Source of the DNA: Bacteroidales bacterium
GTDB taxonomy: Bacteria > Bacteroidota > Bacteroidia > Bacteroidales > UBA12077
Direction of reading: 5' to 3'
Assembly: GCA_013138975.1 (NCBI GenBank)
Contig: WTBR01000191.1
Location: forward strand, 1-64,000
Length of the DNA: 64,000 nt
Program-made: the position numbers and the translations under genes
The notes under the pieces: model-generated
What the model saw: the letters and a program-made list of their open reading frames with translations, nothing else
What the model was told of the DNA's origin: nothing
Databases searched by the model: none
In this document: one piece after another, positions 38,243 to 47,077 of the stretch
Layout of the letters: each line of letters starts with the position of its first letter
Numbering within the stretch: the stretch's first letter is position 1

Positions 38243-40003
38243 ATGAAAAAATTTACTCTCCTTTTATTGACAATTCTTCTTTTTGCATTCAATTCATGCA
38301 AAAAAGACGATGAGATTGAACCAATTAATGATAATGGATTAGCAGAGAACACTGTTCAAATTACAGACTCTGATTGGCAGAATACAATCATTAATATTGA
38401 TACTACAACATATACATTTAAGTTCAAAAAGAACGTATTAGACAATTATTCTATTAATAAAGGGGATATTATTCTTGGAACTGAAGATGGCGGATATCTG
38501 AGAAAAGTAAAAAACATGACGTCTGTTGGTGATGAGATTACAGTTGAAACAGAATTTGCAGCAATTACTGAAGCATTTAAAGATTTACATGAACAGACAA
38601 GTGTAACAATAATGCCAAATATTGAAAGTCAAGAGTTTTGGCTTGATGATGGTGTTGAAATGAGTTCATTAAAAAGCACCTCGGCAAATCTGATGAATTT
38701 TTCTATAAATACAGTGCTGTATGATTTGGATGGAGACTTATCTCCAAGTTCATCAACAGACCAAATAAGAATATCAGGAAGTTATAAACTTGACGCTGAC
38801 TTTAATATTGATTTAGATATAGAGAATTTCGAAGTATCTAAGTTAATGTTACAATATGATATAAACCAAACTAAAGTAATAGATGGATATTTGGGATTAC
38901 CAGGCTTAGAATATTCATTAAAAAAACGAATAGCAAAAATTCCTTGTGGTACAATAGCAGCTGGACCTGTAATTATTGAACCTGTAATTGAAATATATGC
39001 AGGTTTTAATGTGGATATGTCAATGCCTCTTCAAATGAAAATAGAGCAAGAATATAATAGTTTAACTACTATTACTTATGAAAATGGTAATTGGGATACA
39101 GAAAAAACTGTAACAGAAAATGAAAGTTTTGAAAAACCTACTATATCTGGTGTACTAGATGCAAAATTATATTTAAAACCAGTTTTGAAATTTAAAGTCT
39201 ATCGCACAGTATCTCCATACATTGATGTAGAACTATATGGAGCTGCTAATGTAGAATTGGAATTTGATTTATTAAAATGGAAGACTTCAGTAGGTTTTGA
39301 TATGAATGCTGGTGTCAGCATGATGATTTGGAATCATTCACTGTTTAATTTCAACACGAACTTATTTCATTGGGAACATATTATCGCACAAGGAGAAGAA
39401 TCTGGGCAATCACAATCAAATTTTGACAATTTTGAAAGTTATAATGCAGGTAGTTTCCCAAGTAGTTGGGTTGCAGATGCAAATGCTAATAATATTTCCA
39501 ATAATTACATTGATAATACTATTAAATATGAAGGCGATAAATCATTAAAAATATATGGAAGTGTTGGTGGTTGTTGGGGCGCATTAGCATATAAACCTAT
39601 GGATTTCAACTCTTCTTTTACAATAGAATTAGCAATTAGGAATGGCGATGAAAACTTATCTGGCTGTCATCCCGACCGCGGACAAATTGGATTACGTAAA
39701 GGAACAAGTTGGTCAAATCCTGCAAGAAGATTACTCCTATTTGGTGGTGATGGCAAAATATATGGCGGAAGTAGCACTTCATTAGGTACGTACAATACTA
39801 ACACGTGGTATTTAGTTAAGATTAAATATGAAAAAACAGCAGATTCTCAAATAAAACTAAGTTATTGGATAAACAACGACTATTTGGGTGAAGAAACGTT
39901 TGATTCTATTGCTGATGAAAACCTACTTGATAACTTTGAGATAGTTGCACAAGAGGGGTCTGCATGGTTTGATGCGATTAGTTTTTATCCTGATTCAAAC
40001 TAA
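38243..40003 (+). CDS. Outer-membrane lipoprotein with C-terminal jelly-roll domain
   Basis: 586 residues with a lipoprotein signal (residues 1-19; LFAFNSCKKDDE lipobox) and a short acidic linker. A long beta-rich middle (about 40-390) is followed, after a Ser/Gln linker (EESGQSQSN), by a concanavalin/LamG-like module (about 394-586: FDNFESYNAGSFPSSWVAD, KSLKIYG, NTWYLVKIKYEK, WFDAISF). Surface-exposed binding is inferred. It sits between the integrase remnant and an inverted-repeat structure, unlike the eCIS genes on either side, and is probably a recent insertion. Confidence 0.75.
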   Translation: MKKFTLLLLTILLFAFNSCKKDDEIEPINDNGLAENTVQITDSDWQNTIINIDTTTYTFKFKKNVLDNYSINKGDIILGTEDGGYLRKVKNMTSVGDEITVETEFAAITEAFKDLHEQTSVTIMPNIESQEFWLDDGVEMSSLKSTSANLMNFSINTVLYDLDGDLSPSSSTDQIRISGSYKLDADFNIDLDIENFEVSKLMLQYDINQTKVIDGYLGLPGLEYSLKKRIAKIPCGTIAAGPVIIEPVIEIYAGFNVDMSMPLQMKIEQEYNSLTTITYENGNWDTEKTVTENESFEKPTISGVLDAKLYLKPVLKFKVYRTVSPYIDVELYGAANVELEFDLLKWKTSVGFDMNAGVSMMIWNHSLFNFNTNLFHWEHIIAQGEESGQSQSNFDNFESYNAGSFPSSWVADANANNISNNYIDNTIKYEGDKSLKIYGSVGGCWGALAYKPMDFNSSFTIELAIRNGDENLSGCHPDRGQIGLRKGTSWSNPARRLLLFGGDGKIYGGSSTSLGTYNTNTWYLVKIKYEKTADSQIKLSYWINNDYLGEETFDSIADENLLDNFEIVAQEGSAWFDAISFYPDSN

Positions 40004-40022
40004 GTAATATAAAAACAACGAA

Positions 40023-40155
40023 ACGCCAACACGTGGTATATTTAATTGCCGAGCCAGTATTAAATTCAAACGAAGTAACTCGTATCAAGTTCATCGTAAC
40101 TTGATACGGCTCTGCTTCGAAATCGGCAACTAAAACATACCACCACCGTTATAGG
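40023..40155. repeat. Imperfect inverted-repeat structure, attC-like
   Basis: ACGCCAACACGTGGTAT at the left pairs with ATACCACCACCGTTATAG at the right; inner arms are TTAATTGCCGA and TCGGCAACTAA, and the centre is a hairpin (CGTATCAAGTT/AACTTGATACG, 40080-40108). The GCCAAC...GTTATAG boundary and long foldback resemble integron-cassette recombination sites, but the core does not fit GTTRRRY exactly. Confidence 0.35.
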
Positions 40156-40165
40156 TAACTGAAAA

Positions 40166-40205
40166 AGCCATAACAAGCACTAAATAAATTAAAAAGGTTT
40201 GAAAT
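40166..40205 (+). promoter_or_regulatory. Conserved 5' block of cargo gene 1
   Basis: AGCCATAACAAGCACTAAA, then AAAAAGGTTTGAAAT directly before ATG. The same block precedes the genes at 41785 and 43074 and the relic at 47120; the AAAAGGTTTGAAAT part also precedes 40945. It is either an untranslated leader with ribosome site or a recombination boundary. Confidence 0.55.
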
Positions 40206-40850
40206 ATGTATGCACAGGTAAAGAAACCAAAAGAGAATAGCTTTCCGACGAATAGACATGAAAGCCAGGCGGTTGCTAATTCTGTTGTTCATAAAAAAGG
40301 TGATGTGAAGCAAGGTTTTATGTTTATTGACAATCGACCTGAAGCTTTAGCCCAACGAAAGTTAAAATCTATAATTAATACATCTCACTCCAATTTCAAT
40401 ATAGCAACAGTTGCTCAATTGTCAGATGTTGTAGAAAAAGGTGTAAATGATGACGATAGTTTAACCCAAGATAAAAAAGTAAAAACCAGGAATAATGGTG
40501 AAGCCTGGTTTAGGTTTCCTATAGATTCTACTAAAATAGATACTTTTAGTGACAACAAGACAAAAACAACACCGAAAGGAGGTAGTCATGTAAGTAAAAC
40601 CATCGAAATTTCAGATGATCAAAATGCTAATCAATATGATATTGAAACCTTAACCAGAGCAAGACACTTTGGAGCTGGTGATAGGCTAATTGATATAAAA
40701 AAAAGTGATAGAAAAGGTAAATGGACATGGCACCATAAACAGAATAAATACAAAATGGAGTTAGTTGATATGGCAGTGCATAGATCATTTGGTCATCATG
40801 GTGGTTTCTCTGCTTGGCAGGAAGACCTTGATGATACTAGTGATGATTAA
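40206..40850 (+). CDS. eCIS cargo 1: leader module + WHH nuclease
   Basis: 214 residues. The N-terminal module has MYAQVKKPKEN, HESQAVANSV and FIDNRPEALAQRKL (residues 1-53). The C-terminal domain (about 85-214) ends in TWHHKQNKYKMELVDMAVH and SFGHHGGFSAW: the WHH subgroup of HNH/endonuclease VII toxins, with the His pair at about 176-177, ELV, H192 and FGH.GG. It is predicted to be a DNase delivered by the injection particle. No signal peptide. No neighbouring gene looks like a nuclease immunity protein. Confidence 0.82.
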   Translation: MYAQVKKPKENSFPTNRHESQAVANSVVHKKGDVKQGFMFIDNRPEALAQRKLKSIINTSHSNFNIATVAQLSDVVEKGVNDDDSLTQDKKVKTRNNGEAWFRFPIDSTKIDTFSDNKTKTTPKGGSHVSKTIEISDDQNANQYDIETLTRARHFGAGDRLIDIKKSDRKGKWTWHHKQNKYKMELVDMAVHRSFGHHGGFSAWQEDLDDTSDD

Positions 40851-40944
40851 ATGACAAAAGAAAAGAAGCCTATCTACTTGGAAATATTAATGCTTTACAA
40901 AGCTTCAATACCAACTACATACTACTAATTAAAAGGTTTGAAAT

Positions 40945-41727
40945 ATGTATGCACAAGTAAAGAAACCAAAAGAGAATAGCTTTCCGACGAAAAGGCATGA
41001 AAGCCGGGCGGTAGCTAATTCTGTTAGTCAAAATAAGAGTGATACGAATCAAGGCTTTGGGTTTGTTGATAACCGACCTGAAGCAATTGCACAAAGAAAA
41101 CTGAAAAAAATGGCAAATAATCGGCCTATGACAAATCAGAAAGCAATGCAGAAAAGTGGGGCGGATAAGAGTATCGAATTTGGAGTAGGCAGGATTATAC
41201 AGAGGCTTATAACCAATCCCAATTACAATGCGCCAAACGCTACATCCGTTGATGTTCAAGCCCCCCTTGCGAATGGGCAGTCGCCGGCAGCTGTCAGTCC
41301 ACCGGGTTGGTGTCTTGCCGCAGACGCGGTTAATAATCCAAATAATTTTGGACAAACGAAGCCTCATCATCATGAAAGAGGACATTTAATAGGTAGACAG
41401 TTTGGCGGTATTGGAGGTGCTACTAATTTAGTTACACTCACTGCCAAAACAAATGGCTTCGATATGCTTGCTGAGGAAAACGCTATTGCGGTAATTATTA
41501 ATGCTAATCCCGCTAATGTGTATACTTATACTGTAACTCCAGTGTATAATGCAGGATTCTCATACAGCCATCTGGGCAATGTTGATCCTGCTATGCAAAA
41601 CCATGTGTATTGTCGTAATCCAGCTCCAGAATTTATTGATATGGATTTGAGTCCGGCGGCAGGTGGTGCATCCGTTCACAACGTAAGGGTAGATAATGCA
41701 GAAATGTATGCCCAACATCTATACTAA
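40945..41727 (+). CDS. eCIS cargo 2: leader module + NUC-like RGH nuclease
   Basis: 260 residues. The first 55 residues are almost identical to cargo 1 (MYAQVKKPKENSFPT, RAVANSV, VDNRPEAIAQRKL). An IIQRLI motif (about 84-89) marks the module boundary. The toxin domain (about 90-260) has ERGHLIGRQFGGIGG (RGH about 145-147), then NLVTLTAKTN, the core of the DNA/RNA non-specific endonuclease (Endonuclea_NS_2) type. It is predicted to be a metal-dependent nuclease. Spacing from cargo 1 is 94 bases. Confidence 0.82.
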   Translation: MYAQVKKPKENSFPTKRHESRAVANSVSQNKSDTNQGFGFVDNRPEAIAQRKLKKMANNRPMTNQKAMQKSGADKSIEFGVGRIIQRLITNPNYNAPNATSVDVQAPLANGQSPAAVSPPGWCLAADAVNNPNNFGQTKPHHHERGHLIGRQFGGIGGATNLVTLTAKTNGFDMLAEENAIAVIINANPANVYTYTVTPVYNAGFSYSHLGNVDPAMQNHVYCRNPAPEFIDMDLSPAAGGASVHNVRVDNAEMYAQHLY

Positions 41728-41740
41728 GATGAACAAACCA

Positions 41741-41784
41741 AGCCTATAACAAGTACTAAAGATTACTTTAAAAAGATTTGAGAT
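41741..41784 (+). promoter_or_regulatory. Conserved 5' block of cargo gene 3
   Basis: AGCCTATAACAAGTACTAAA then AAAAAGATTTGAGAT before ATG, matching the blocks at 40166, 43037 and 47078. Confidence 0.55.
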
Positions 41785-42870
41785 ATGTATGCACAAAAAG
41801 AGAAGCCGAAAGGGAATGAAAGTAGGACGGTTGCGAAGGGAGTTTTTCAAAAGCATAAGGGTGGTGAATCTATATTGCAATTTGTTGACAATCGGCAAAA
41901 TGTTTTCCAGCAAAGCATACAAGCAAAAGCTGATCATTTCTTTGGTGAAAATGCCATACGCATTAAGCAAATGAAACAAGTAAAGCCCAGTGGTTTGGAG
42001 AGCGGTGATACAGCCGCTAATGTTTGGATCAAAAGAGATACCACGGCGAGCGGTAAGGAGTACACAAAGAATATAGATGCCCCATCGGATGACTCCCTGA
42101 AGGCAATGGTGAAAATTTCTCAGTCAATTCCTGGTATCGTCAACCAAACTGATGTCCCAGCCATGATGAGCGATAAGTGGGTTGATGAATCGACAGATCT
42201 CAATAAATCAGGTAAAGACGAGGTTGATCCTTTCAGGGTAAAGTTTAACCATTCCTATACTCCAACAGAGCTAAGTACCGATACCACTCCAATGATTGCT
42301 TCCGTCCATTTTGGGCGATATAAACCAGGCTACATCATCGAGCAAACAGATGGTGCCGATATTGGTCGAATGACAGGCGCAGGAGGCTCTGGCAGCCCCA
42401 CCTCTTACGCTGAGGATCATGACTATTCAGATTCCGGTTCAACCGTCGATACTCTTGGCAATGACAAAGGAATGGGAAGTAAGCTGACTGGTTTGGCATG
42501 GGACAATCGAAGTAAAATTATGGGAGAAGGTTGGCGTTTTGCACCAGTGCTGGATCTTGCTTCGCAGAAGAAATTGAAGGACGAAAGCCGATTCTACACT
42601 AAGGCCAATAAATTGGAAGATAAGAATCAGATCCAATCTACTGGAGATGTTATCTTGTACGCCTTGTTTAAAAAACTTGCACAAGGTTGGTTTAAAGTCT
42701 ACGGCGGAGGTGCTGCCATCAGTAATACACTTATGAAATCATCAATGGTGACCGAGGCAAAAACCTTGTCTCATGCTCAAATGACCGGAACCGGGAATAA
42801 GACTGTCAAAGAAGTGGCGGTTGTCACAGATTTTGCAAGCACTGCCAATGATTACGACTTGGACACTTAA
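41785..42870 (+). CDS. eCIS cargo 3: divergent leader + unrecognised C-terminal domain
   Basis: 361 residues. A shortened leader (MYAQKEKPKGN, ESRTVAK, FVDNRQN) is followed by about 300 residues in no family I recognise. Visible features are an acidic Gly/Ser stretch (GAGGSGSPTSYAEDHDYSDS, about 196-215), VHFGRYKPGY and a helical section with LYALFKKLAQGWFKVYGGG. No HNH, RGH, ADP-ribosyltransferase or protease motif is evident. Codon use is more GC-rich than in the eCIS structural genes. Position and leader argue for a secreted effector. Confidence 0.7.
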   Translation: MYAQKEKPKGNESRTVAKGVFQKHKGGESILQFVDNRQNVFQQSIQAKADHFFGENAIRIKQMKQVKPSGLESGDTAANVWIKRDTTASGKEYTKNIDAPSDDSLKAMVKISQSIPGIVNQTDVPAMMSDKWVDESTDLNKSGKDEVDPFRVKFNHSYTPTELSTDTTPMIASVHFGRYKPGYIIEQTDGADIGRMTGAGGSGSPTSYAEDHDYSDSGSTVDTLGNDKGMGSKLTGLAWDNRSKIMGEGWRFAPVLDLASQKKLKDESRFYTKANKLEDKNQIQSTGDVILYALFKKLAQGWFKVYGGGAAISNTLMKSSMVTEAKTLSHAQMTGTGNKTVKEVAVVTDFASTANDYDLDT

Positions 42871-42928
42871 TTATTTTACATCCAAATACCCTGCTAGCTT
42901 TGAAGAGGTTTACAAGTTTAAATGTAAT

Positions 42929-43000
42929 AAGCCCATAATAAAACCTAAAAGCCATTCCCTTCGACAGGCTCAGGATGACAACTTTTAGCCCCATTGTTGT
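42929..43000. repeat. Cargo-array spacer repeat, copy 1
   Basis: AAGCCCATAATAAAACCTAAAA, a TTCGACAGGCTCAGGATGACA segment and AACTTTTAGCCC. Nearly identical to 45105-45178 and partly to 46995-47033. Such direct repeats between toxin genes provide homology for cassette exchange. Confidence 0.75.
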
Positions 43001-43036
43001 AAGCAATCCTTCGGCAGGCTCAGGACAAGTTCCGAA

Positions 43037-43073
43037 AGCCTATAACAATCAATGAAAAAAAAAGCTTTGAGAT
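43037..43073 (+). promoter_or_regulatory. Conserved 5' block of cargo gene 4
   Basis: AGCCTATAACAATCAATG, an A run, then GCTTTGAGAT before ATG. Confidence 0.5.
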
Positions 43074-45077
43074 ATGTATGAACAAGTAGATAAGCTGAAA
43101 GAGAATAAAAGCAGGGCTGTTGCTAACTCTGTTGAACAAAGGAAAGGCAAAATCAATCGAGGTATTCCCTTTATTGACAATCGACCTAAAGCCATTGTTC
43201 AAAAAAAACTGATTAAATCAATGAGGCAAGATAATCAGACCGCACAATTACAAACATTAAAAAACAATAATTCTCACGATCAAAAGCAACCCGTAATTCA
43301 GTGCTATTACAATAGCAATAATTTTCAAATGAGTAATACTGCAGAGTTCACGGACCAAGGAATTACTAAAACAGATTTCACGACTACTTTCGAACAGCCA
43401 GACACGAAAATACATACCGATTATGTAAACTTGCCCAACATTGATATTTCTGGTAATCGTAGAATGGCCATTGAAGCTAATGCCTCTCAAGCCAAAGTGT
43501 TCTATGCAGACAACCAAACTCTTGCCGATAGTAACCAAAAACTCGCAGCTACTGGTGTTGATGTACGTTTAGCGCATGCTGCAGGTCAAATATTAACAAT
43601 ACCCAGCAGAGATAATATTGAACCTGCTAAAGATATTACCAAAGTTACACCAACCAAGCCCGATCCTTTAGTAATAGGAAATAGAGTTGCTTTAACTAGT
43701 TTCGACGACAACTCCTGTGATGCGGTTGTAAAGAATATAATTGGAGCTTCCAGTCGGGTAACTGTAATTGCGGACAACGTAGAAAAGATAGGAGATGCAA
43801 AAGCTGCTCATCAGATAGGAGGATATGTAGGCAAGCAAAAAGAAAATCAAGAAGTGTCTACTAGCCAAGGAGCAAAAACTTATGACCCAGATAATCTGAG
43901 CGACACCGAACTGGCAGACAAATATGCTACAGTCGCTCCCAATACAATGGGAACGGAGAATCAAAATTTAAAAATTAACGAAAGCGCAAATCCTGATGTG
44001 GGAGAAGGCTTCCTTATTCAATCACTTTCAAACTCAGGCACTGATGATATACAAGGTTCTACGTTTCAAAACAAACAAGCTCAACTAGCCGCAATCCAGA
44101 ATCTAGGTAATGCTCAGGCTGGAATTGACATCATGCGTCAAAATTTAGCAGACAATACAAAAGCCATGATGATTAGATGGAACGAGCATTTTGCAGGAGT
44201 TGTGGCAAAAGATGGTAACGATGTAGTAACTCTGGAAAACTACAACAGAAATGTAGAAATTGGTTCTGAACTCCAACGAATTTTCAATAATCTATTTACG
44301 CAATTCCAAGATTTCAGAGATTTCACTTGGGATACTGTAGATCAAGCACCTCCTACACCCTACATGACAACAAATCAAAGTGCTGCCTTTGTAATTAATG
44401 CTAGAGCAGCTATTCAGCAAGTAGGCGATGAGGAGCAAGCAATAAATCAAGCTTATTCGGACGCTCTCGACGAAGCAAAACAAACAATAGATAATGTGTT
44501 GAATCTTAATACGGTAGGCGCAAACAACTTGATTTATTTCAAAATGTATGGTGCCGCAGCTCAATCTTTCCATGCTAAATGGAAAGGTACTGCGGACAAT
44601 CCCATCACCACTCGAATTCGATCTTCGGAAACAGAAGAAACCAAGGCTGCCAGTGCATATCTCGCTAATTGCATTGACGATATGAGAACGATTTTAGGGG
44701 GAGCCTCAGTTTCTCCACCTTGGTCTACAATTTATGGAATCTTTGCGGCCCGAGGAAACACGTGGAATGGTCTGAAAAATATCCAAATTGGAAACATCAA
44801 CAATTTTGCTATGGCAAAAAAATGCAATTCTGATATTGCTGTCGAATTCAACCATTGGAAATCCGATCTTAGACAAGCCATTGCCGATAAAGTAAAACAA
44901 ATTGTTAATGACCTAACGTTAGCAGACCCAAATAGCCGTCAAGAATTGGTAACCATGATAGAACTAGAAATTGCGAATAACAATTATAGTTCTTTTGATT
45001 TTTCAAATGAAGGTTACCAAAAAGCAGCACGATATAAAAAACTTCAAACACTTCTACCGACAGCAAATCGCCTTTAA
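43074..45077 (+). CDS. eCIS cargo 4: leader module + putative C-H-N cysteine-protease-like domain
   Basis: 667 residues. The leader has MYEQVDKLKEN, SRAVANSV, FIDNRPKAIVQKKL (1-50) and a PVIQC boundary (73-77). A central domain (about 80-395) has NSCDAVVKNIIG (Cys about 215), PDVGEGFLI, NEHFAGVVA (His about 372) and VVTLENYNR (Glu/Asn about 388-389). The order Cys-His-Asn with these motifs fits a papain/NlpC-like fold; this is inferred. FKMYGAAAQSFHAKW (about 490) is the usual following motif of that group. The C-terminal 200 residues are helical and not recognised. Confidence 0.7.
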   Translation: MYEQVDKLKENKSRAVANSVEQRKGKINRGIPFIDNRPKAIVQKKLIKSMRQDNQTAQLQTLKNNNSHDQKQPVIQCYYNSNNFQMSNTAEFTDQGITKTDFTTTFEQPDTKIHTDYVNLPNIDISGNRRMAIEANASQAKVFYADNQTLADSNQKLAATGVDVRLAHAAGQILTIPSRDNIEPAKDITKVTPTKPDPLVIGNRVALTSFDDNSCDAVVKNIIGASSRVTVIADNVEKIGDAKAAHQIGGYVGKQKENQEVSTSQGAKTYDPDNLSDTELADKYATVAPNTMGTENQNLKINESANPDVGEGFLIQSLSNSGTDDIQGSTFQNKQAQLAAIQNLGNAQAGIDIMRQNLADNTKAMMIRWNEHFAGVVAKDGNDVVTLENYNRNVEIGSELQRIFNNLFTQFQDFRDFTWDTVDQAPPTPYMTTNQSAAFVINARAAIQQVGDEEQAINQAYSDALDEAKQTIDNVLNLNTVGANNLIYFKMYGAAAQSFHAKWKGTADNPITTRIRSSETEETKAASAYLANCIDDMRTILGGASVSPPWSTIYGIFAARGNTWNGLKNIQIGNINNFAMAKKCNSDIAVEFNHWKSDLRQAIADKVKQIVNDLTLADPNSRQELVTMIELEIANNNYSSFDFSNEGYQKAARYKKLQTLLPTANRL

Positions 45078-45104
45078 ACATAATATAAACCCGCTTGTTA
45101 ACGC

Positions 45105-45178
45105 AAGCCCATAACAAAACCTAAAAACCATTCTCTTCGACAGGCTCAGGATGACAACTTTTAGCCCAATTGTTATAG
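45105..45178. repeat. Cargo-array spacer repeat, copy 2
   Basis: AAGCCCATAACAAAACCTAAAA, TTCGACAGGCTCAGGATGAC and AACTTTTAGCCCAATTGTTATAG in segments. Compare 42929-43000. Confidence 0.75.
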
Positions 45179-45236
45179 AAATTAAAACAAAAGGAAAACT
45201 TAAATACAAGCAATTACTAACTAAAAACAAATAATT

Positions 45237-45896
45237 ATGCCTTTAAACGATGGATACGGTGTAGTATTAGGAACAGTAGATTCTTACTACCGCGACGATC
45301 CCGATAATTTTGGGAAATATTACCACGAACACATTATTGTTCAGACCAATAATGGAAATTACCAATGTGCAATTGATGTTGATTCAAAAAATTCAGCAGT
45401 AGGTGTGGAATGGCGCACAGTAACGCTAAAAACGAGTGAACTAAATAATATAATTTCACTTGGAGGAGGTTTTCATAATCTTGCTAGCAATTCTGCTTCA
45501 GGGGCAATTGACTATATTCGAAGCGAAATGTTTAAAACTCGTATGGGTTGTGCTTATTTAATTTACAAGCTTTTGGGAAAAAGTAAAAAACCTGCTGATT
45601 TCTGGAAAAAAGGAGTTGGAATCGATGCTATAAGCGACTTGGAACCCATTATCCAGGAAACAAAAGACAAAGGATTACCGGTGTTGATTTTTGGTGAACC
45701 GTTTACCAGTGGATTGGGGATTCACAATATTCATCAAAATCAAGGCGATCCTGCTGGTACTCATTGGTGGAACGAAAACGGTATTTGGCAGGATGGATGC
45801 ACAATCCTTCAGCAATCTGCCGATACATGGATAGCTTTCTTAAATAAGTTCTCTACTCAGTCATACCTTACAGATGATAATGGACATCCATTGTAG
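45237..45896 (+). CDS. DUF2278 (YukJ-like) protein in the cargo array
   Basis: 219 residues. GYGVVLGTVDSYYRDD at the start, HIIVQTNNGNYQCAIDV, a GAIDYIRSEMF core, GIHNIHQNQGDP, and the C-terminal NGIWQDGCTILQQS with FLNKFSTQSYLTDD and GH are the ordered landmarks of DUF2278. Unlike its neighbours it has no RAVANSV/DNRPEA leader and no signal peptide. It is either another cargo using a different loading route or an accessory protein. The biochemical activity of the family is not known to me. Confidence 0.85.
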   Translation: MPLNDGYGVVLGTVDSYYRDDPDNFGKYYHEHIIVQTNNGNYQCAIDVDSKNSAVGVEWRTVTLKTSELNNIISLGGGFHNLASNSASGAIDYIRSEMFKTRMGCAYLIYKLLGKSKKPADFWKKGVGIDAISDLEPIIQETKDKGLPVLIFGEPFTSGLGIHNIHQNQGDPAGTHWWNENGIWQDGCTILQQSADTWIAFLNKFSTQSYLTDDNGHPL

Positions 45897-45981
45897 AGCA
45901 GTTTAGTATTATTATAAGGGCATGATAGGAAGTCTTGTCCTTATGAATTAATAAATATTTGCATAAGCTAAATGATAGATT

Positions 45982-46968
45982 ATGAAAATGCAAACAGATA
46001 AATCGAAAAGAAATAATTTGGTAACAACCAGGCAGGAAAGCCGGGCGGTTACTAATTCGGTTGCTCAAAATAAAAGTACTGTAAAGCAAGGTATTGCGTT
46101 TATGGATAATCGGCCAGAAGCTATTACACAGCGAAAAATGTTAGATAAGGTAAGCAATAGACCTCAAGTAAACCAGCTAAAGCTTAAGCAAGGGTTAGAT
46201 GGTGATATTACTGATGGTGGCGTTTCGCACACTGAAGTGAACTCCGTACTGCCAGCTACGTTCACTCGTGATGAGGTAAAACAGGTCGAGGGGAAATCGA
46301 TGGAAGCAAAGACACTTGGTCCAGGAGCAACAGGGGGTGGTAGTGCCACAAACAATCACACACGTCCGATGGCACGTGAGTTATCTCATCGAATGGGGAG
46401 GCGATACGTTGCGGGGCACTTGTTAAATCATCATTTAGGAGGGTCGGGAGTCGATAGAACAAACATTACGGCGTTCAGCAGTAAATCGAATAGTCAACAC
46501 CTACATTATACCGAAAAACACATCAAGAATGCTGTTAAAGCAGGTAACTGGGTATATTATAAGTTAGATACCACGCGCAATAACGCTACGAATATAGCAG
46601 AAACAATAACAACTACTTGGGGGCTTTTGGATGAGGATTTGGCTGTTGAAGGTGGCTTGCATAAGGCAACATTCGATCTTGATCCCGGCAACCCAACAGC
46701 AGAGCATACGGAAGGAGCGATGAATCTTTTTTCTTCGGTAAATAGTCAGGTTTGGGGAAAAAAGTATAGTGAACACGTTATAAAACGACTGGGTTTGACC
46801 GGCAAAAAGGTGTTTGATGCTTACGCTATTATGCAGACAGGAGATTACGACGATGACGGAAACTTGCTGAACGAAGACGATATCAGGGAACAGCTGGAAG
46901 ATCGTGATATAGGAGATTATTCTGTCAATGGAATTATTAGTCTGCTCAAACCTGAATTGATAGCCTAG
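45982..46968 (+). CDS. eCIS cargo 5: leader module + second RGH-type nuclease
   Basis: 328 residues. The leader has RQESRAVTNSVAQNKS and FMDNRPEAITQRKM, and begins MKMQTDKSKRN rather than MYAQ. The toxin region has YVAGHLLNHHLGGSG (GH about 145-146), DRTNITAFSSKSN, QHLHYTEKHIKNAV (about 172-185), the His-Asn-Asn order of NUC-like RGH nucleases with A replacing R. After it comes an acidic C-terminal half (about 210-328) that is not recognised. It lacks the conserved 5' block of the other cargo genes. Confidence 0.75.
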   Translation: MKMQTDKSKRNNLVTTRQESRAVTNSVAQNKSTVKQGIAFMDNRPEAITQRKMLDKVSNRPQVNQLKLKQGLDGDITDGGVSHTEVNSVLPATFTRDEVKQVEGKSMEAKTLGPGATGGGSATNNHTRPMARELSHRMGRRYVAGHLLNHHLGGSGVDRTNITAFSSKSNSQHLHYTEKHIKNAVKAGNWVYYKLDTTRNNATNIAETITTTWGLLDEDLAVEGGLHKATFDLDPGNPTAEHTEGAMNLFSSVNSQVWGKKYSEHVIKRLGLTGKKVFDAYAIMQTGDYDDDGNLLNEDDIREQLEDRDIGDYSVNGIISLLKPELIA

Positions 46969-46994
46969 AAATATAAGCTTACATATTTTCTAAT

Positions 46995-47033
46995 AAGCCT
47001 ATAACAAAACCTAAAAATCATTACCCTTCGACA
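46995..47033. repeat. Cargo-array spacer repeat, copy 3 (partial)
   Basis: AAGCCTATAACAAAACCTAAAA followed by a TTCGACA segment. It matches the first half of copies 1 and 2. Confidence 0.65.
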
Positions 47034-47077
47034 TTTGTGCTGAGCGAAGTCGAAGTAAGCTCAGGGCATGTGAAAAA

